A stretch of DNA of 64,000 bases from Tachypleus tridentatus (GCF_004210375.1 NC_134830.1:4650001-4714000), one strand, 5' to 3'; positions 33,605-46,542 are shown, counted from the first letter of the stretch. Program-made: numbers and translations. Notes: generated by a model not told the origin, from the sequence alone.

Positions 33605-34585
33605 TGCATAGTTTTTTAATTATTAAAATAAATGTTCATATTGTTGGTCATTAACATTGACTAAATGTTTCAAAGTTATTGGCAAACAGTCCTAACATTT
33701 AACTTGATAACAAATAAACAGTTACTCTGTTTTATTACTATAACTGTTACACTCTGTAGGGTGTGATGTTTTCACTAATCTGATGTCAGAAGTAGACCAT
33801 TTTTTGTACACATACAGATGTGTTTTATGTATTCATAAATATTGTTTCCTGCTTATAAGGACACATATAGTCCAATCAGATTGTATGTTACATACGCATG
33901 TTGTAGGTAAAAATGATTTCTTTTGCCTTGGTGCTTGTGTTTTGAATTAATTTGTGAAAGTTATTAGTGTCAAAGAAGGACTACTTCTGAAGATCCACTT
34001 CTTCACTGGTGTTGTTTGCTAAGCTGAGATGTGAAGCCGTATGTTTCTGTTTTGTTTCAGGAGTGAAACTCTGGGTGATACAGAGACCAGCATATGAGAG
34101 TTGTTATGATGAATTTTGGTTTTAATTGTGATGCCATTCAGGTTAAGAAATAATAGGTGTTTTTATGTTTGATGGATTTTTAATATTGATGTGAATGAAA
34201 TTTATGTGTTCAAAGAACATTTGATGGAACTCAATTGAGCAACAGTGTTATTGACATATCTGTGAGAGATAGTGTTTGTGTATGTGTGGGATTACATATA
34301 GAATTTATGGTTTGCATATCAATTTGTGTCATAAATATGTTTGAGAGAACAGATGAAATGGGAGTAACCATGTTTAAACTGTCTATTTGAAGAATATCTT
34401 TGTGATTGAATGTAAAGCTGGTTGAGGTAGCAGTGAATCCTGAGAAGCATTATGTGATATACAAAACAAAGTTTCAGAGCAATATGACAAGCTTTGTTGG
34501 TGCAAACTTCAGTGATACAACATGTTTTTAATGTTTCGTTGGTCTGGTGTGTTTCAGAAATAGAACATTTTTTTTTAAAAAAGAA
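33605..34585. other. intergenic DNA, nothing recognised
   Basis: AT-rich, non-repetitive sequence with no supported exon or element. Confidence 0.5.
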
Positions 34586-34801
34586 GCGAGCAGTTGGTAC
34601 TTGTGGTGTAAACACCAAAGCTGTGTTTATCTGTTGAAAGTGACATAAATGTATTATATGAGTCATGTAAGGCACTCCAGTTTGTGTGGTTTAGCGAGCA
34701 GTTGGTACTTGTGGTGTAAACACCAAAGCTGTGTTTATCTGTTGAAAGTGACATAAATGTATTATATGAGTCATGTAAGGCACTCCAGTTTGTGTGGTTT
34801 A
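34586..34801 (+). repeat. two-copy 108-bp tandem duplication
   Basis: The block starting GCGAGCAGTTGGTACTTGTG at 34586 is repeated essentially without change at 34694 and ends GTGTGGTTTA. Two near-identical copies indicate a recent event. Confidence 0.95.
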
Positions 34802-35557
34802 GGAACACTGTAGAGATCTGGTGCATGGGAGTCAGTTAACCCTGAAGATCACTTCTACTATCTTTTTATATTATAACAAAGTACTGTTTGATTGGTTTTC
34901 TTGTGTATTTGTCAGGACCGGACTTGAATTTCTTTTTATCAGAAAGAATGAAATTTGTTTTATAGATGTATTTTGTGTTGTATTTGACTGTAATGTTACC
35001 TTTTACAGCTTTTAAAAAATTAATATTCATTTCTTTCTTCAGATTATAGATGCATTTTGTTTATTTTTGGTTTGCAAGTTTTGGTGGCATCAGGAAATGG
35101 TAGTTGATATTACGTTTGACTTGTAAACCATTTAAATCATTTCTAAACTTTGTTCCTCTCAATTAGGATTCTTAATCATCAGATCAACTTAGGTATATTT
35201 TACCATTGCACAACTTGAGGTTATAGCTTGGTGCTTAAACAAATCCATTTATAAGGAGTCTAAGCTTGCATCAACTCTAACTTGTATAAATTTCTTAATA
35301 AAGGTTAGTGGAGAAACTTTATTATGAGGTAATGTTCTCATACCACTTGTGGAGATAAATCATACTTGAATAAGGATTTTGAAATGGATCACATTATCTT
35401 TGTTTCATTTCATTACACATAGATGTTAGGAGTAAATAGACTGTTTATCAAATGAAGTACCCAAACTTTTGTTGATCACGAAGAAGACGATTGTTCTGGC
35501 TGTTGATCGTGTATAAGTTATGAATTACAGACACTCTGTATAACTTTTTCTGATTCC
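34802..35557. other. intergenic DNA, nothing recognised
   Basis: No gene or element is supported. Confidence 0.5.
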
Positions 35558-36808
35558 TGTGTTGAATCTGTGTTGTACCAATGTGTGTGTGTGTGTTGAG
35601 TCTGTGTTGTACTGATGTGTGTGTTGAATCTGTGTTATAACAAGGTGTGTGTGTGTTGAATCTGTGTTGTAACGAGGTGTGTGTGTTGAATCTGTGTTGT
35701 AACGAGGTGTATGTGTTGAATCTGTGTTGTACCGATGTGTGTGTGTTGAATCTGTGTTGTACCGATGTGTGTGTGTGTTGAATCTGTGTTAAAATCGATG
35801 TGTGTGTGTGTTGAATCTGTGTTGTACCGATGTGTGTGTTGAATCTGTGTTGTAACAATGTGTGTGTTGAATCTGTGTTGTAACGATGTGTGTGTATTGG
35901 ATCTGTGTTGTACTGAGGTGTATGTGTTGAATCTGTGTTGTACCGATGTGTGTTGAATCTGTTGTAACGACGTCTGTGTGTTGAATCTGTATTGTAACAA
36001 GGTGTGTGTGTTGAATCTGTGTTGTACCAATGTGTGTGTGTTGAATCTGTGTTGTACCGAGGTGTATGTGTTGAATCTGTGTTGTACCGATGTGTGTGTG
36101 TTGAATCTGTGTTGTACCGATGTGTGTGTGTGTTGAATCTGTGTTTGTACCGATGTGTGTGTTGAATCTGTGTTAAAATCGATGTGTGTGTTGAATCTGT
36201 GTTGTAACGATGTGTGTGTTGAATCTGTGTTGTACCGATGTGTGTTGAATCTGTTGTAACGACGTGTGTGTGTTGAATCTGTATTGTAACAAGGTGTGTG
36301 TGTTGAATCTGTGTTGCACCAATGTGTGTGTGTTGAATCTGTGTTGTACCGAGGTGTATGTGTTGAATCTGTGTTAAAACCGATGTGTGTGTGTGTTGAA
36401 TCTGTGTTGTAACGAGGTGTGTGTGTTGAATCTGTGTTAAAACCGAGGTGTATGTGTTGAATCTGTGTTATAACAAGGTGTGTGTGTGTTGAATCTGTGT
36501 TGTACCGATGTGTGTGTGTTGAATCTGTGTTGTAACGATGTGTGTGTGTTGAATCTGTGTTGTAAAGAGGTGTGTGTGTTGAATATGTGTTTAAAATCGG
36601 CGTGTGTGTTGAATATGTGTTGTAACCGATGTGTGTGTGTTGAATCTGTGTTGTAACGAGGTGTGAGTGTGTTGAGTCTGTGTTGTACCGATGTGTGTGT
36701 GTGTTGAGTCTGTGTTGTACCGATGTGTGTGTGTGTTGAATCTGTGTTGTAACGAGGTGTGTGTGTGTTGAGTCTGTGTTGTACTGATGTGTGTGTGTGT
36801 GTTGTACT
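35558..36808 (+). repeat. ~30-bp TG-rich minisatellite, about 41 copies
   Basis: The unit is TGTTGAATCTGTGTTGTACC followed by GATGTGTGTG, with 24-33 bp length variants due to the TG run and TTAAAATCG variants. The + strand is strongly G/T-biased. The 392-codon minus-strand frame (His/Thr-rich) is a by-product. Confidence 0.95.
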
Positions 36809-37374
36809 GACAATAACAGTACAATACAGAATTAGGTTTATTTTAATGTCCTTACAACTTCATATTAGGTTTGACAGTTTGGTTCAATCTCTGTTTTTTT
36901 TTAAGTTCTGAATTTAATTGTCATGTTTTAAACAATTTAAACTAATATCAGATTTTAATAGTTTTACATTCACAGTCTAGCCTGGTTTCAAATACTTTGA
37001 TATTTCAAGAAGTTACTGTTTACCAGAAATATAATATTTAGTTCTATTAATTTCTGTAATTTTTAATGTAATTTGAATATCATTTTACTTAATGTGTAGT
37101 AAATGAACTATATCTCTCCTAGCAACCTTCCATGTACAAGCATATTTGATGGCATATAATCACAAAATTCAAATTGTAATCAGTGTTTCCTTTCAATTCA
37201 CAATTAACTCATAATAGCCATGTGGGAAATGTTAAACGTTTTTTGATTTAATGGACACAGCCTACTTGTTTATATTTGGGAAAGAAACAACAGATTCTGT
37301 TTTATGTGCACATTTGAGTTTTAAATATTTGTGGCTGAAAACATTTATGTTGAAGCAAAGAACAGATGGTGTTA
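36809..37374. other. intergenic DNA, nothing recognised
   Basis: AT-rich, non-repetitive sequence. Confidence 0.5.
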
Positions 37375-38479
37375 CTTCAACTGTTTAGACTTGGCTGTAG
37401 CTTCAACTGTTTAGACTTGGTTGTCCACCCATAGCTTCAGCTGTTTAGACTTGGTTGTCCACCCATAGCTTCAGCTGTTTAGACTTGGTTGTCCACCCAT
37501 AGCTTCAGCTGTTTAGACTTGGTTGTCCACCCATAGCTTCAGCTGTTTAGACTTGGTTGTCCACCCATAGCTTCAGCTGTTTAGACTTGGTTGTCCACCC
37601 ATAGCTTCAGCTGTTTAGACTTGGTTGTCCACCCATAGCTTCAGCTGTTTAGACTTGGTTGTCCACCCATAGCTTCAGCTGTTTAGACTTGGTTGTCCAC
37701 CCATAGCTTCAGCTGTTTAGACTTGGTTGTTTACCCATAGCTTCAACTGTTTAGACTTGGTTGTTCACCCATAGCTTCACTGTTTAGACTTGGTTGTCCA
37801 CCCATAGCTTCAACTGTTCAGACTTGGTTGTCCACCCATAGCTTCCACTGTTCAAACTTGGTTGTCCACCCATAGCTTCCACTGTTCAAACTTGGTTGTC
37901 CACCCATAGCTTCCACTGTTCAGACTTGGTTGTCCACCCATAGCTTCCACTGTTCAGACTTGGTTGTCCACCCATAGCTTCCACTGTTCAGACTTGGTTG
38001 TCCACCCATAGCTTCCACTGTTCAGACTTGGTTGTCCACCCATAGCTTCAGCTGTTTAGACTTGGTTGTCCACCCATAGCTTCAACTGTTTAGACTTGGT
38101 TGTCCACCCATAGCTTCAGCTGTTTAGACTTGGTTGTCCACCCATAGCTTCAGCTGTTTAGACTTGGTTGTCCACCCTTAGCTTCAGCTGTTTAGATTTG
38201 GTTGTCCACCCATAGCTTCAGCTGTTTAGACTTGGTTGTTCACCCATAACTTCAGCTGTTTAGACTTGGTTGTCCACCCATAGCTTCAGCTGTTTAGACT
38301 TGGTTGTCCACCCATAGCTTCAGCTGTTTAGACTTGGTTGTTTACCCATAGCTTCAACTGTTTAGACTTGGTTGTCCACCCATAGCTTCAACTGTTCAAA
38401 CTTGGTTGTCCACCCATAGCTTCCACTGTTCAAACTTGGTTGTCCACCCATAGCTTCAACTGTTCAGACTTGGTTGTCC
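37375..38479 (+). repeat. 34-bp minisatellite, about 32 copies
   Basis: The unit is CTTCAGCTGTTTAGACTTGG plus TTGTCCACCCATAG. Variants CTTCCACTGTTCAGAC and CTTCAACTGTT form separate blocks (about 37845-38030 and after 38390), showing local homogenisation. Most units contain the E-box CAGCTG. Confidence 0.95.
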
Positions 38480-38743
38480 ATTTCTTTTAATGTTAAATTG
38501 CTTTTATTTTCAGCATGTTAATAGTTTGTAAGATTTCAAGTCGCGCATGAAACATCTCAAACATATCTCTTACGCTGTTTAGTTAATTAAAGTATCTAAA
38601 GTAAGCCTATGTTCTGTATTAACATTAAATACAAACTTAATTTCTAAAGTTTGTTTTCTTTTAACATCATCAGTCAACAATTTGCTATTATGTAGTGATG
38701 TATATTAAGTTTTGCCAGTAGTATTTTTTTTTGTGTTTGCCTT

Positions 38744-39134
38744 AAAAATGTGACATCATTATTACTCTGTGTTACAGGTTAAAATGTGACATCATTATTA
38801 CTCTGTGTTACAGGTTAAAAATGTGACATTATTACTCTGTGCTACAGGTTAAAAATGTGACATTATTACTCTGTGTTATAGGTTAAAAATGTGACATCAT
38901 TATTACTCTGTGTTACAGGTTAAAAATGTGACATCCTTATTGCTCTGTGTTACAGGTTAAAAAGTGACATTATTATTACTCTGTGTTACAGGTTAAAAAG
39001 TGACATTATTATTACTCTGTGTTACAGGTTAAAAATGTGACATCGTTATTACTCTGTGTTACAGGTTAAAAATGTGACATTGTTATTACTCTGTGTTACA
39101 GGTTAAAAATGTGACGTAATTACTCCGTGTTACA
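38744..39134 (+). repeat. 36-38-bp minisatellite, about 11 copies, with a splice-site-like core
   Basis: The unit is AAAATGTGACATCATTATTA followed by CTCTGTGTTACAGGTT. Lengths vary by 1-4 bp. Each unit contains CTCTGTGTTACAG|GTTA, a 3' splice-site-like sequence directly followed by GT. Confidence 0.93.
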
Positions 39135-40984
39135 GGCGTTTTTAATTTTTTCCAGAACTGCCGAGGCATCCATGTATAAAATTACCAAACCAGTTAAATG
39201 ATAGTTTATAGAGGAAAAGTGTGAAAGCTAGTAAAAAAAATAACCCCTTATGAGTTACTCAAAACACTTTCACAGTTGTAATTAACACTAGATTGTTGTT
39301 GTTTGAAGTACTGGAAATACAGAGTACTTCTAAACACAGTTGCATCAGTATTGATCTATTATTAGCAGAGTATTATCTACAGAATGGAATTTTTCTTGGC
39401 TTCTTTATTTCCTCATTCTTATGGCTTGAGAAAAAAAATATGTGAAACTGAGCTCGTTGTTGTGAAATATCAAACAATACTATAATAAGTGAAGCATTAG
39501 GTTTTAGTTTTGTTTGTTGTATAATACTGTACAAAATAATTATCCAATACAACACTACATCATTTGGGAACATACGCTAAGCATTTATAAAATTGTAGAA
39601 AATGTGTGATTGATAAAAGGTTTAAACATTTTATTAAAAAATCCATTTACTTAATTAAACACAAAGTAGAATCTCTGATGTAAACTTACATAATTGTAAC
39701 TTTTATAATCCACAGAAAATTATTGGTTACCTTTTCATGGTTTAATGTAATGTTTGTTTTACGGTTTGTGTGATGTTTGTCCTTTAAGAAACAAGTTTTT
39801 TGTACCAAACAAATTAAATATTGAGAATGAACAGATAATGGTCTGCGTCAGTAGTTGTCCAAATGTTGCCAAATCTATAGAGATGCCACTGTCTTTCTGT
39901 AACAGTTTGGTCATAGAATTACTTATCGCAGATTAAATACTTTGTTGTAGAAGGTTCTGTGTATTTGATTGTGTTATATAAATGTATAGAAAATATAGTT
40001 TTGGCCAGAAGACGAAATTGTATATTAAATGTGTAAGCTTTGATATAATTTTTGACATGTATATTATATATATATTTGTTTCTGAGCTTCTATATGAAAC
40101 CTAAAAGCAAAGCTTGAGTGGGAACTTATTTTAGTATCGTTATCAAGTTGATATAAAAGAAGCAATTCATAATAAAACGGATATAAAGAATGTATATCAT
40201 TGTGGTCAGTTAATTTTCTGACCAGAATTGTATCAGTCCTTTAGGACTTGATATTTTCATTGCTTCAACTGGCTGGTTTCTTGTATCTGTTGAAAATAAA
40301 GCTTAGAATAATATTTCTTAAGCCTAATTATGAAAAAAAAGAAAGCAAACAGATTTTTTCCTTTTGCTTTTATATTTATGTGTTGTTGATATAAATCTTT
40401 GAAAAGGTTTGTGTTGAAAAAAACATGGTTGTATTTTTAGCATAACTTTAAAGGATGATGAAGATGTTGTTATAATTTTTCTTTCTGTGTATTTTATCAA
40501 ATAATTATGTTATCTAAAATTGTATGGTGTCTCCACATTTTTTATCAGACAGTTGAGAGGTTTGAACATTCATGTTGTTTTTGTAATTGTACATTATGTC
40601 CAAAGCTGATTTGTTAAGAACTTACTTCTTTGTTTTACAAAACTAAGTTTGTTTTTTCAAGTTTATTGAAGATTATGTGAATATATCTTCTACAGCTATG
40701 ATAAATATTGTAACACAAGAGTATCTATATGATTTGGTAATAAGTATCATTTTTAATGTGATAATAGTGGAAGATTTTAACAAAACATAAACTGGTTTAG
40801 TCCTGATTTTTCTATTAAATCCTCATGCATTTATCACTGGTTTCTGTAATCAGAAATAACCAGCCAGTATTTTTCTTGTTTACATGATTTACAGTGGAGG
40901 AAAGCCATTGTTTGCTTCAAATGTACGTACCTTCATGTAACATATCAGAAAAAGTAACTCTTTTAGACATTTGTCCACAGACTC
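39135..40984. other. intergenic DNA, nothing firm
   Basis: Directly after the array, AATTTTTTCCAG (about 39144-39155) is acceptor-like and is followed by an open TAEASMYKITKPVK that ends in TGA. This is too short to call. The rest is AT-rich without recognised features. Confidence 0.4.
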
Positions 40985-41250
40985 ATTTACTGATCCCAAC
41001 AAGTATATCTTGTTGATATCAAAGGTTAACGAATATGTATTGTTGACTTCAAATCTCAACCTGTTTGTCATTTTGATTTCAAATTTCAACCAAGATATTT
41101 TTTGTTTCAATTCCCAGCCATCATCTTTTGTTGGTTTCAAATCCCAAACAAGATGTCTTTTTTGTTTCAAATCCTAACTAGTATTTTTTTTTAAATTTTA
41201 ACTCTCAATTAAGATGTTCTTCTGTTGATTTTAGGTCCCAACCAAGATGT
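40985..41250 (+). repeat. degenerate ~38-bp tandem repeat
   Basis: About six diverged copies of a TTGTTTCAAATCCCAACCAA-type unit. It appears to be an old array, much more diverged than the others in the window. Confidence 0.6.
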
Positions 41251-42510
41251 CTTTGTTCATTAAAACTGATTATATTCTAATTTGAAACTTAAGAATATTT
41301 TAAAGCTAAATTAAAACCTCAGAATGTAGCACATCTCGCAGAACAGTAGCATAAATAAAACCACTGACATCGCAGTGTGTTCTTTCTGCATATACGGTTA
41401 TTGTTAACTGTTGGTAAGGGTTAGAGCTAGGTGATGTTAGGGTTAATAAGCTTGTCAGCTGACTTCATTGATTTTAGTTAATTTGTGTATTCTTTTGTAA
41501 CCTCATGTTCTTTATTTAAAGTAGCAGGACTTGCATCTGGGTTAGGTAAGGATGTTAACATGTTTCTGAGATAAAGTTTGTCACCAGGCAGATAAACCTC
41601 ATGTGCCTACAGTTTCCTTGTGGATTGTTTAAATAGACTTTTTCTGTGTGCGTGTGTGTAAACTGTAGCTAAAAATGATATAGAATATTTATTGTATGTT
41701 CATATTAAGGGAATACTGGTGTTTTTGTTTTCAAAGGTTAAACTTAAGAATGTTACATTCACTTCCAAAGCCAAGGCCAATGCTTGCAACATTGTTAGAG
41801 AGAATGTTGTTATTCCTTGTTGACATTTTGAAGAAAAGATAGGATGTGTGTCTTCCAGAGTAGCGAACTGTGTGCCAAATAAAGCATTTTGTATAAAGTA
41901 TCCCCAAGGAATTTTATTCACAAAGTTAAAATGTATTCACTAACTGTAGTTATTATTTTTATCCACAGTAAACAGTGCAATGAGACATCTGGTTTTGGTT
42001 TTTTGCGTTAGGTGAAAAACAACAACTTCAGTAAGTTAACCCTCCTTGTTTGTGTTCTGTTGTATGTTATTGATAGCTATGAAACATTTACTATGTTGAG
42101 CATTGGTCTTGGATAATACTTAGTATATTGTTTTCAGAATATTTTTACATACAACAACTGTATGTGCCAGTTGTTCAGTCCCAATAAAGGATCTTTCCAA
42201 ATAGTTGTGTGACTGAATCAGTTGATGGCATGAACACACGCTCAGAGATATAATTACAGGTCGATCTGTAACGGGAGTGAAACACTATATCATTGGTAGT
42301 TGGGTTTCTTGGTAACTAATCTGTAAGAAAATACACGTAAACTAATTATAATTCCTGAAATTATCACAAAACAAACAGCTTGTCGGAAACAAGTTATTAT
42401 ATACTTATCCGTTCAATAGTGAGTGAGCTAGTTGATTAAAGGGATCTTGGCTCTTCGATAGTTACCATGACACGTGAAAAACAAAGAACATCATTAATGT
42501 AAAATATGAA
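41251..42510. other. intergenic DNA, nothing recognised
   Basis: AT-rich sequence left of a minus-strand SINE. No exon or element is supported. Confidence 0.5.
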
Positions 42511-42521
42511 TTTGTTTTAAT

Positions 42522-42778
42522 TTCACGCAAAGGTACACGAGGGTATCTATGCTAGCCGTTTCCAATTTAGCAGTGTAAGACTAGATGGAAGGCATTTAGT
42601 CATCACCACCCACCGCCACCAATTGGGCTACTCTCTTATCAACAAATGGTGGATTGACCGTGACATTTTAATGCCCCGCGTTTAAAATGCAAGCATGTTT
42701 GGTGTAATGGGGAATCGAATCCGCGACCCTTTGATTACGAGTCAAGTGCATTAACCACCTGGCCATGCTGGAGCCTTG
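42522..42778 (-). mobile_element. tRNA-derived SINE, minus strand, with 11-bp target-site duplication
   Basis: Reverse complement of the same SINE family as at 1750. The tRNA-like head is at the right end (GGCCATGCTGG near 42761-42771) and the CTAGCCGTTTCCAATTTAG part near 42550. TTTGTTTTAAT brackets it at 42511-42521 and 42779-42789. Confidence 0.9.
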
Positions 42779-42789
42779 TTTGTTTTAAT

Positions 42790-43140
42790 AACTTATAATT
42801 TTTGTACATTGTAAAGATAGTGTAATATCCGCTTGTTTACTAAACAATACTTCTTTATGCAACCAATTAATTGACGGATTAATATCATTTACGAAAACAA
42901 ACCTTCAAAAGCCACGGCACTTGAAATTCTTTTAAGCAGGATTAGAGTAAATTAATCTCTGAGACCTTTTTTTTCTTTTAGTTATATTTTGTGAGCGTAT
43001 ACCCGATTCGCATTTTATTACTCATCAGGATGTCTACCAGCCTACCCTCAAATTAAAATTATTTTCGGCAGATTTAAGTAAATTAATCTATGAGACCTTG
43101 AGCAAGTTCAAATACACTAATCGAAAGGGTCTGACCTACT
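42790..43140. other. intergenic DNA, nothing recognised
   Basis: No supported feature. Confidence 0.5.
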
Positions 43141-43296
43141 GAGTCCAAAACTGTAATTAGATCTCAAAGTGGTCATCAGGTAATGGAGATATGAGTCCAA
43201 AACTGTAATTAGATCTCAAAGTGGTCATCAGGTGACGGAGCTATGAGTCCAAAACTGTAATTAGATCTCAACGTGGTCATCAGGTGACGGAGCTAT
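43141..43296 (+). repeat. 52-bp tandem repeat, three copies
   Basis: The unit GAGTCCAAAACTGTAATTAG, then ATCTCAAAGTGGTCATCAGG, starts at 43141, 43193 and 43245. Copies 2 and 3 are nearly identical; copy 1 differs at the end (TAATGGAGATAT). Confidence 0.95.
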
Positions 43297-43827
43297 GAGC
43301 TAAAAATGTTTTTTTGAATAATAAAAAGCTCAGAGCCGTTAAGCTAAAAACGTTGCTTAATCGAAAAAAACTGACATAATTTCAAGTTTAAATTGATAAC
43401 CATCATTTTGTCTTTAAAATTATTAATATAACTGAAGTTGTCATTGTCGGGGTGGGCAACTCCATGGCCACATGTTGCCAGTAGATAGCACAATTGTGGC
43501 CAGCTCGACTTTAGGAATCAACTTTTTTCCGTCATTTATTTTTTACTGCAGATTTGATAATCAGCAACGGCACTGTCTCACGTCATTGCTAATGTCACAT
43601 GGTGCATCACTGTCCGCCCATTTCTCAACGTCAGTTTGGTTTTGATGTTTGTTATCGAGTGTGCGTTGTTTTGCATGCGCTTGCAAACATATTTTTATTG
43701 TGCAACTTTCAAGTGTTTAAATATATTTTGTTTTTAATCCCATAATATTGATAAGTGTATAATTAGAAAATAAAAGAATCCAGATGATGGTGAACACTCA
43801 GAAAATAAAGATAATTTAATTGATTCT

Positions 43828-45835
43828 GTCATGACTGACGTAAAGAGAATGGCACGTGACTGGAAAAACGTGAAACAAGAATGTAATGAAAGTTGGAAGT
43901 TGACACTTACATTGATTAAAGTAAATAATAAATCAGTGTGTAACAAAGTGTTCAATAAAGTATACAACCTTAAGCGACACTTTAACAATTTTCATAACGT
44001 ATTTGATGTAAAAAATTCTCGTTAACAGCAAAAATCGTATGAATAAAATTAGCAGTCTGAAACACAATCACACGGAAGGGCTACAAATATTTTTATCATC
44101 AATATAACTAGCTATAAAATAGCCTGGATACCAGCTCAACAAAAGAAATTATTTTCTGATGCTGAACTAGTAAACGAAATATTGATTGTGGTCATTGAAA
44201 CTGTTGGAGAATTATGATTCAAAAATAAAACATAATATTCTTCAAAAGGTAAATAATTTGTAATTAAGTCAAAGAACAATTGTCTGCAGAATGGTAGAGT
44301 TAGTGAAAGACAGAAAATCTGTTGCTTGAACAACTAAAAGACTGTTTTTTTTTCTTTAGCACTAGATGAGTCAATAGTTGTCAGTAACACTGATCAGTTG
44401 ATATTTTGGGTTTGATATGTAACTTCAGACCCTCTAGTGAGGGAAGAAATGCTTGACTTTTGTGAATTACGAGATTGAACATATGGTAAAAGCATCTATG
44501 AAACATTTCTTGAAATGTCAAAAAAAATTCAATTTGGATTTTGTAAAACTGGTTTCTGGCACAACAGGTGGCGCTCTCGTCAAGACGGGTAAAATTAGGA
44601 TTTGTTTCTCTTTGAAACAGCATTTAATTGAAAATAATGTTAAGTCCACGTTGCCATCTTTCTATTGTATTTTGTATCAGGAAAATTTATGTGTTTAGAT
44701 GTCTAAAAGTGATGAAGTTAAAAATCTGATGGACATTGCTGTAAAAATCATGAATTATATTAGAAGTGGTAACTCTCTCATCCATCGTCAGTTTGTTGAG
44801 TCTTTGAATAAAAGCAGTGACTGTACTTTTTATGATCTTACTGATTTTGTAAATGTAAGATGGTTAAGTAGAAGAAAAGTCTTAGAACGATTCACTTTCT
44901 TATTTCCTCAAATAAAAAAAGTATCTTGTTGAAAAGATTGAAAATTTCCTTGAAATTGAAACTTTGTCATGACTGTGATTTGCACGTTCTGTGTGACATG
45001 ATGGCTCACTTGAATAATTTGAATACGAAGCTTCAGTGGAGAGGTAAAATAAACAGCGAACAATCACAGTCTATTCATGAATTTCAGTTAAAGCTAAACC
45101 TCCTTGTGGAACAATTAGAAAAGAATAACTTGACACATTTTGCAAAGTTGAATAGTTTTCTAGAAAATAATAAGGACTATGTATATGCAAAAACGGCTCG
45201 TTTGGGTTGAGAAAATATTTTACATAGAAGAGCGAACAACGTTTCGACCTTCTTCGGTCATCGTCAGGTTCACAAAGAAAGAGGTAACTGATCGGAAGCT
45301 GACCACATGTTTGAAAGGGGTTGTGATTTCTCTGATGCTAAAGATGATCTCTATGTAAACTGCATCAAATATATATTTCAAAAATTTGAATCACGTTTCT
45401 CCGTATTTAAAAATTTGAAATTGATATTTGAATGTTTTACATGAGCCACTTCAATTTGACTTAGAAAATTTCAGTAAGGAAATTATATCTTTATTGTCTT
45501 TGGATAAGTGGGGATTTAAAGACGAGATGCTTACCCTGCAGAGTGTAGAACACATAATAAGTAAACAAAAATGTTCTATCAGAGAGATGTGGGCCACTAT
45601 TCTGATAAATGAAAGTCTTCCAAATTTAAAAATAGCAATTTCAAAATTATCTTCCATGTTTGGATCCACATGAGTGTGAGTCAACATTTTCTACGCTAGA
45701 TTTTCTTAAGTCTAGATACAGATCTCAGCTTACTGACATAAATTTAGAGACAGAGCTGAGATACTCATTGAGCATAGATATGAAGCCAAATTTCACGAAA
45801 CTTGTTGATGAAAACCCACATCTATTTTTACATTG
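43828..45835 (+). pseudogene. hAT transposase pseudogene (GTF2IRD2/ZBED5-like)
   Basis: A BED-type finger remnant reads CNKVFNKVYNLKRHFNNFH near 43942-43998; YNLKRH is characteristic of the domesticated GTF2IRD2/ZBED5/FAM200 group. Farther on, YQENLC near 44680 and VNVRWLSRRKVLERF near 44850 correspond to the conserved RNase-H-like core segments of hAT transposases, followed by a helical AHLNNLNTKLQ segment near 45003. The C-terminal dimerisation part (ECESTFSTLDFLKS-type) lies near 45665-45715. Frames shift several times and the insert at 45188 splits the coding region, so it is inactive. Confidence 0.82.
45187..45285 (+). mobile_element. foldback-element fragment nested in the hAT transposase
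   Basis: AAAAACGGCTCGTTTGGGTT followed by GCGAACAACGTTTCGACC and CTTCGGTCATCGTCAGGTTC match the left arm and centre of the element at 27887. The right arm is missing. Its position inside the transposase shows it came after the hAT insertion. Confidence 0.75.
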
Positions 45836-45965
45836 AAGAGTAGTTGAAATGCAGTTGTTTTGATTAAACTAACATCTTTTGATTATTATTATTTGAACAG
45901 TGTGACCAACGTTGTTTTCGTTAGCCACAGTTGTAACCACTTTGAAAAACAAGTTGCCCACCCTG

Positions 45966-46078
45966 TTCTAGGTTCCTTATTTTATATAATTAGCAGAATC
46001 TCATTTGCTAAAACCTCGTACCACGTGTATATATGGCTTGCTCGTTTTATCAGTAGGTCCAGCTAAATAAAAAATATT
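45966..46078. other. short spacer between two hAT-type elements
   Basis: No feature recognised. Confidence 0.5.
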
Positions 46079-46240
46079 TGGTTCCCAACCAGGGTGCGAA
46101 TAGCGTTCCAGGGGTGCGAGATAACATTTGTTTTGGCCATTTTCACCTTTATTCTTAAATAAATAATTACTGTGAGGGGTGCGAGAACATATTAAGATTT
46201 TTTTAAGGGTGCGGAGCATAAAAAAGGTTGGGAACCACTG
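46079..46240. mobile_element. short hAT-type MITE
   Basis: TGGTTCCCAACC at 46079-46090 is inverted as GGTTGGGAACCA at 46226-46237, followed by CTG. CAGTGGTTCCCAACC is a common hAT end, here with a degraded left tip. Inside are several GGGTGCGA repeats and no coding sequence, so it is non-autonomous. Confidence 0.75.
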
Positions 46241-46542
46241 ACGTAAATGAACATACCAACGTTCTGTATATGAAAATGTATTTTTTTAATAAATACCAGT
46301 AATCTGAGTAAAAAAAAAACACTTTAAAGAAAAGGAAAATGTTCATTTAGACCACTGGAGGATAAAGTGCCCACATTGAAAACGAATCGTTGTTCGTTGG
46401 GTTCTTTCTTACCTGTGTCTGTGCTTTCGACCTACGTTTAGTATCAAAACCTGAAGTCGTAAAGTTCCTGGTTTTGCTGTTAAAATGTCATAATTGTTAA
46501 TGTTAATTATGTGACGACGATGTTCCTTGATTCGTTCACTGA

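Larger units (their letters stand above)
43448..45965 (+). mobile_element. decayed hAT DNA transposon with terminal inverted repeats
   Basis: The left end CGGGGTGGGCAACT (43448-43461) matches, inverted, the right end AGTTGCCCACCCTG (45952-45965), the usual form of hAT/Charlie-type ends. Between them lies a broken transposase gene. A clear 8-bp target duplication is not visible. A foldback element fragment is inserted at about 45188. Confidence 0.85.

Noticed and set aside
35635-36813. 392-codon His/Thr-rich frame on the minus strand
   Set aside because: Reading of a TG-rich minisatellite, broken only by unit length changes.
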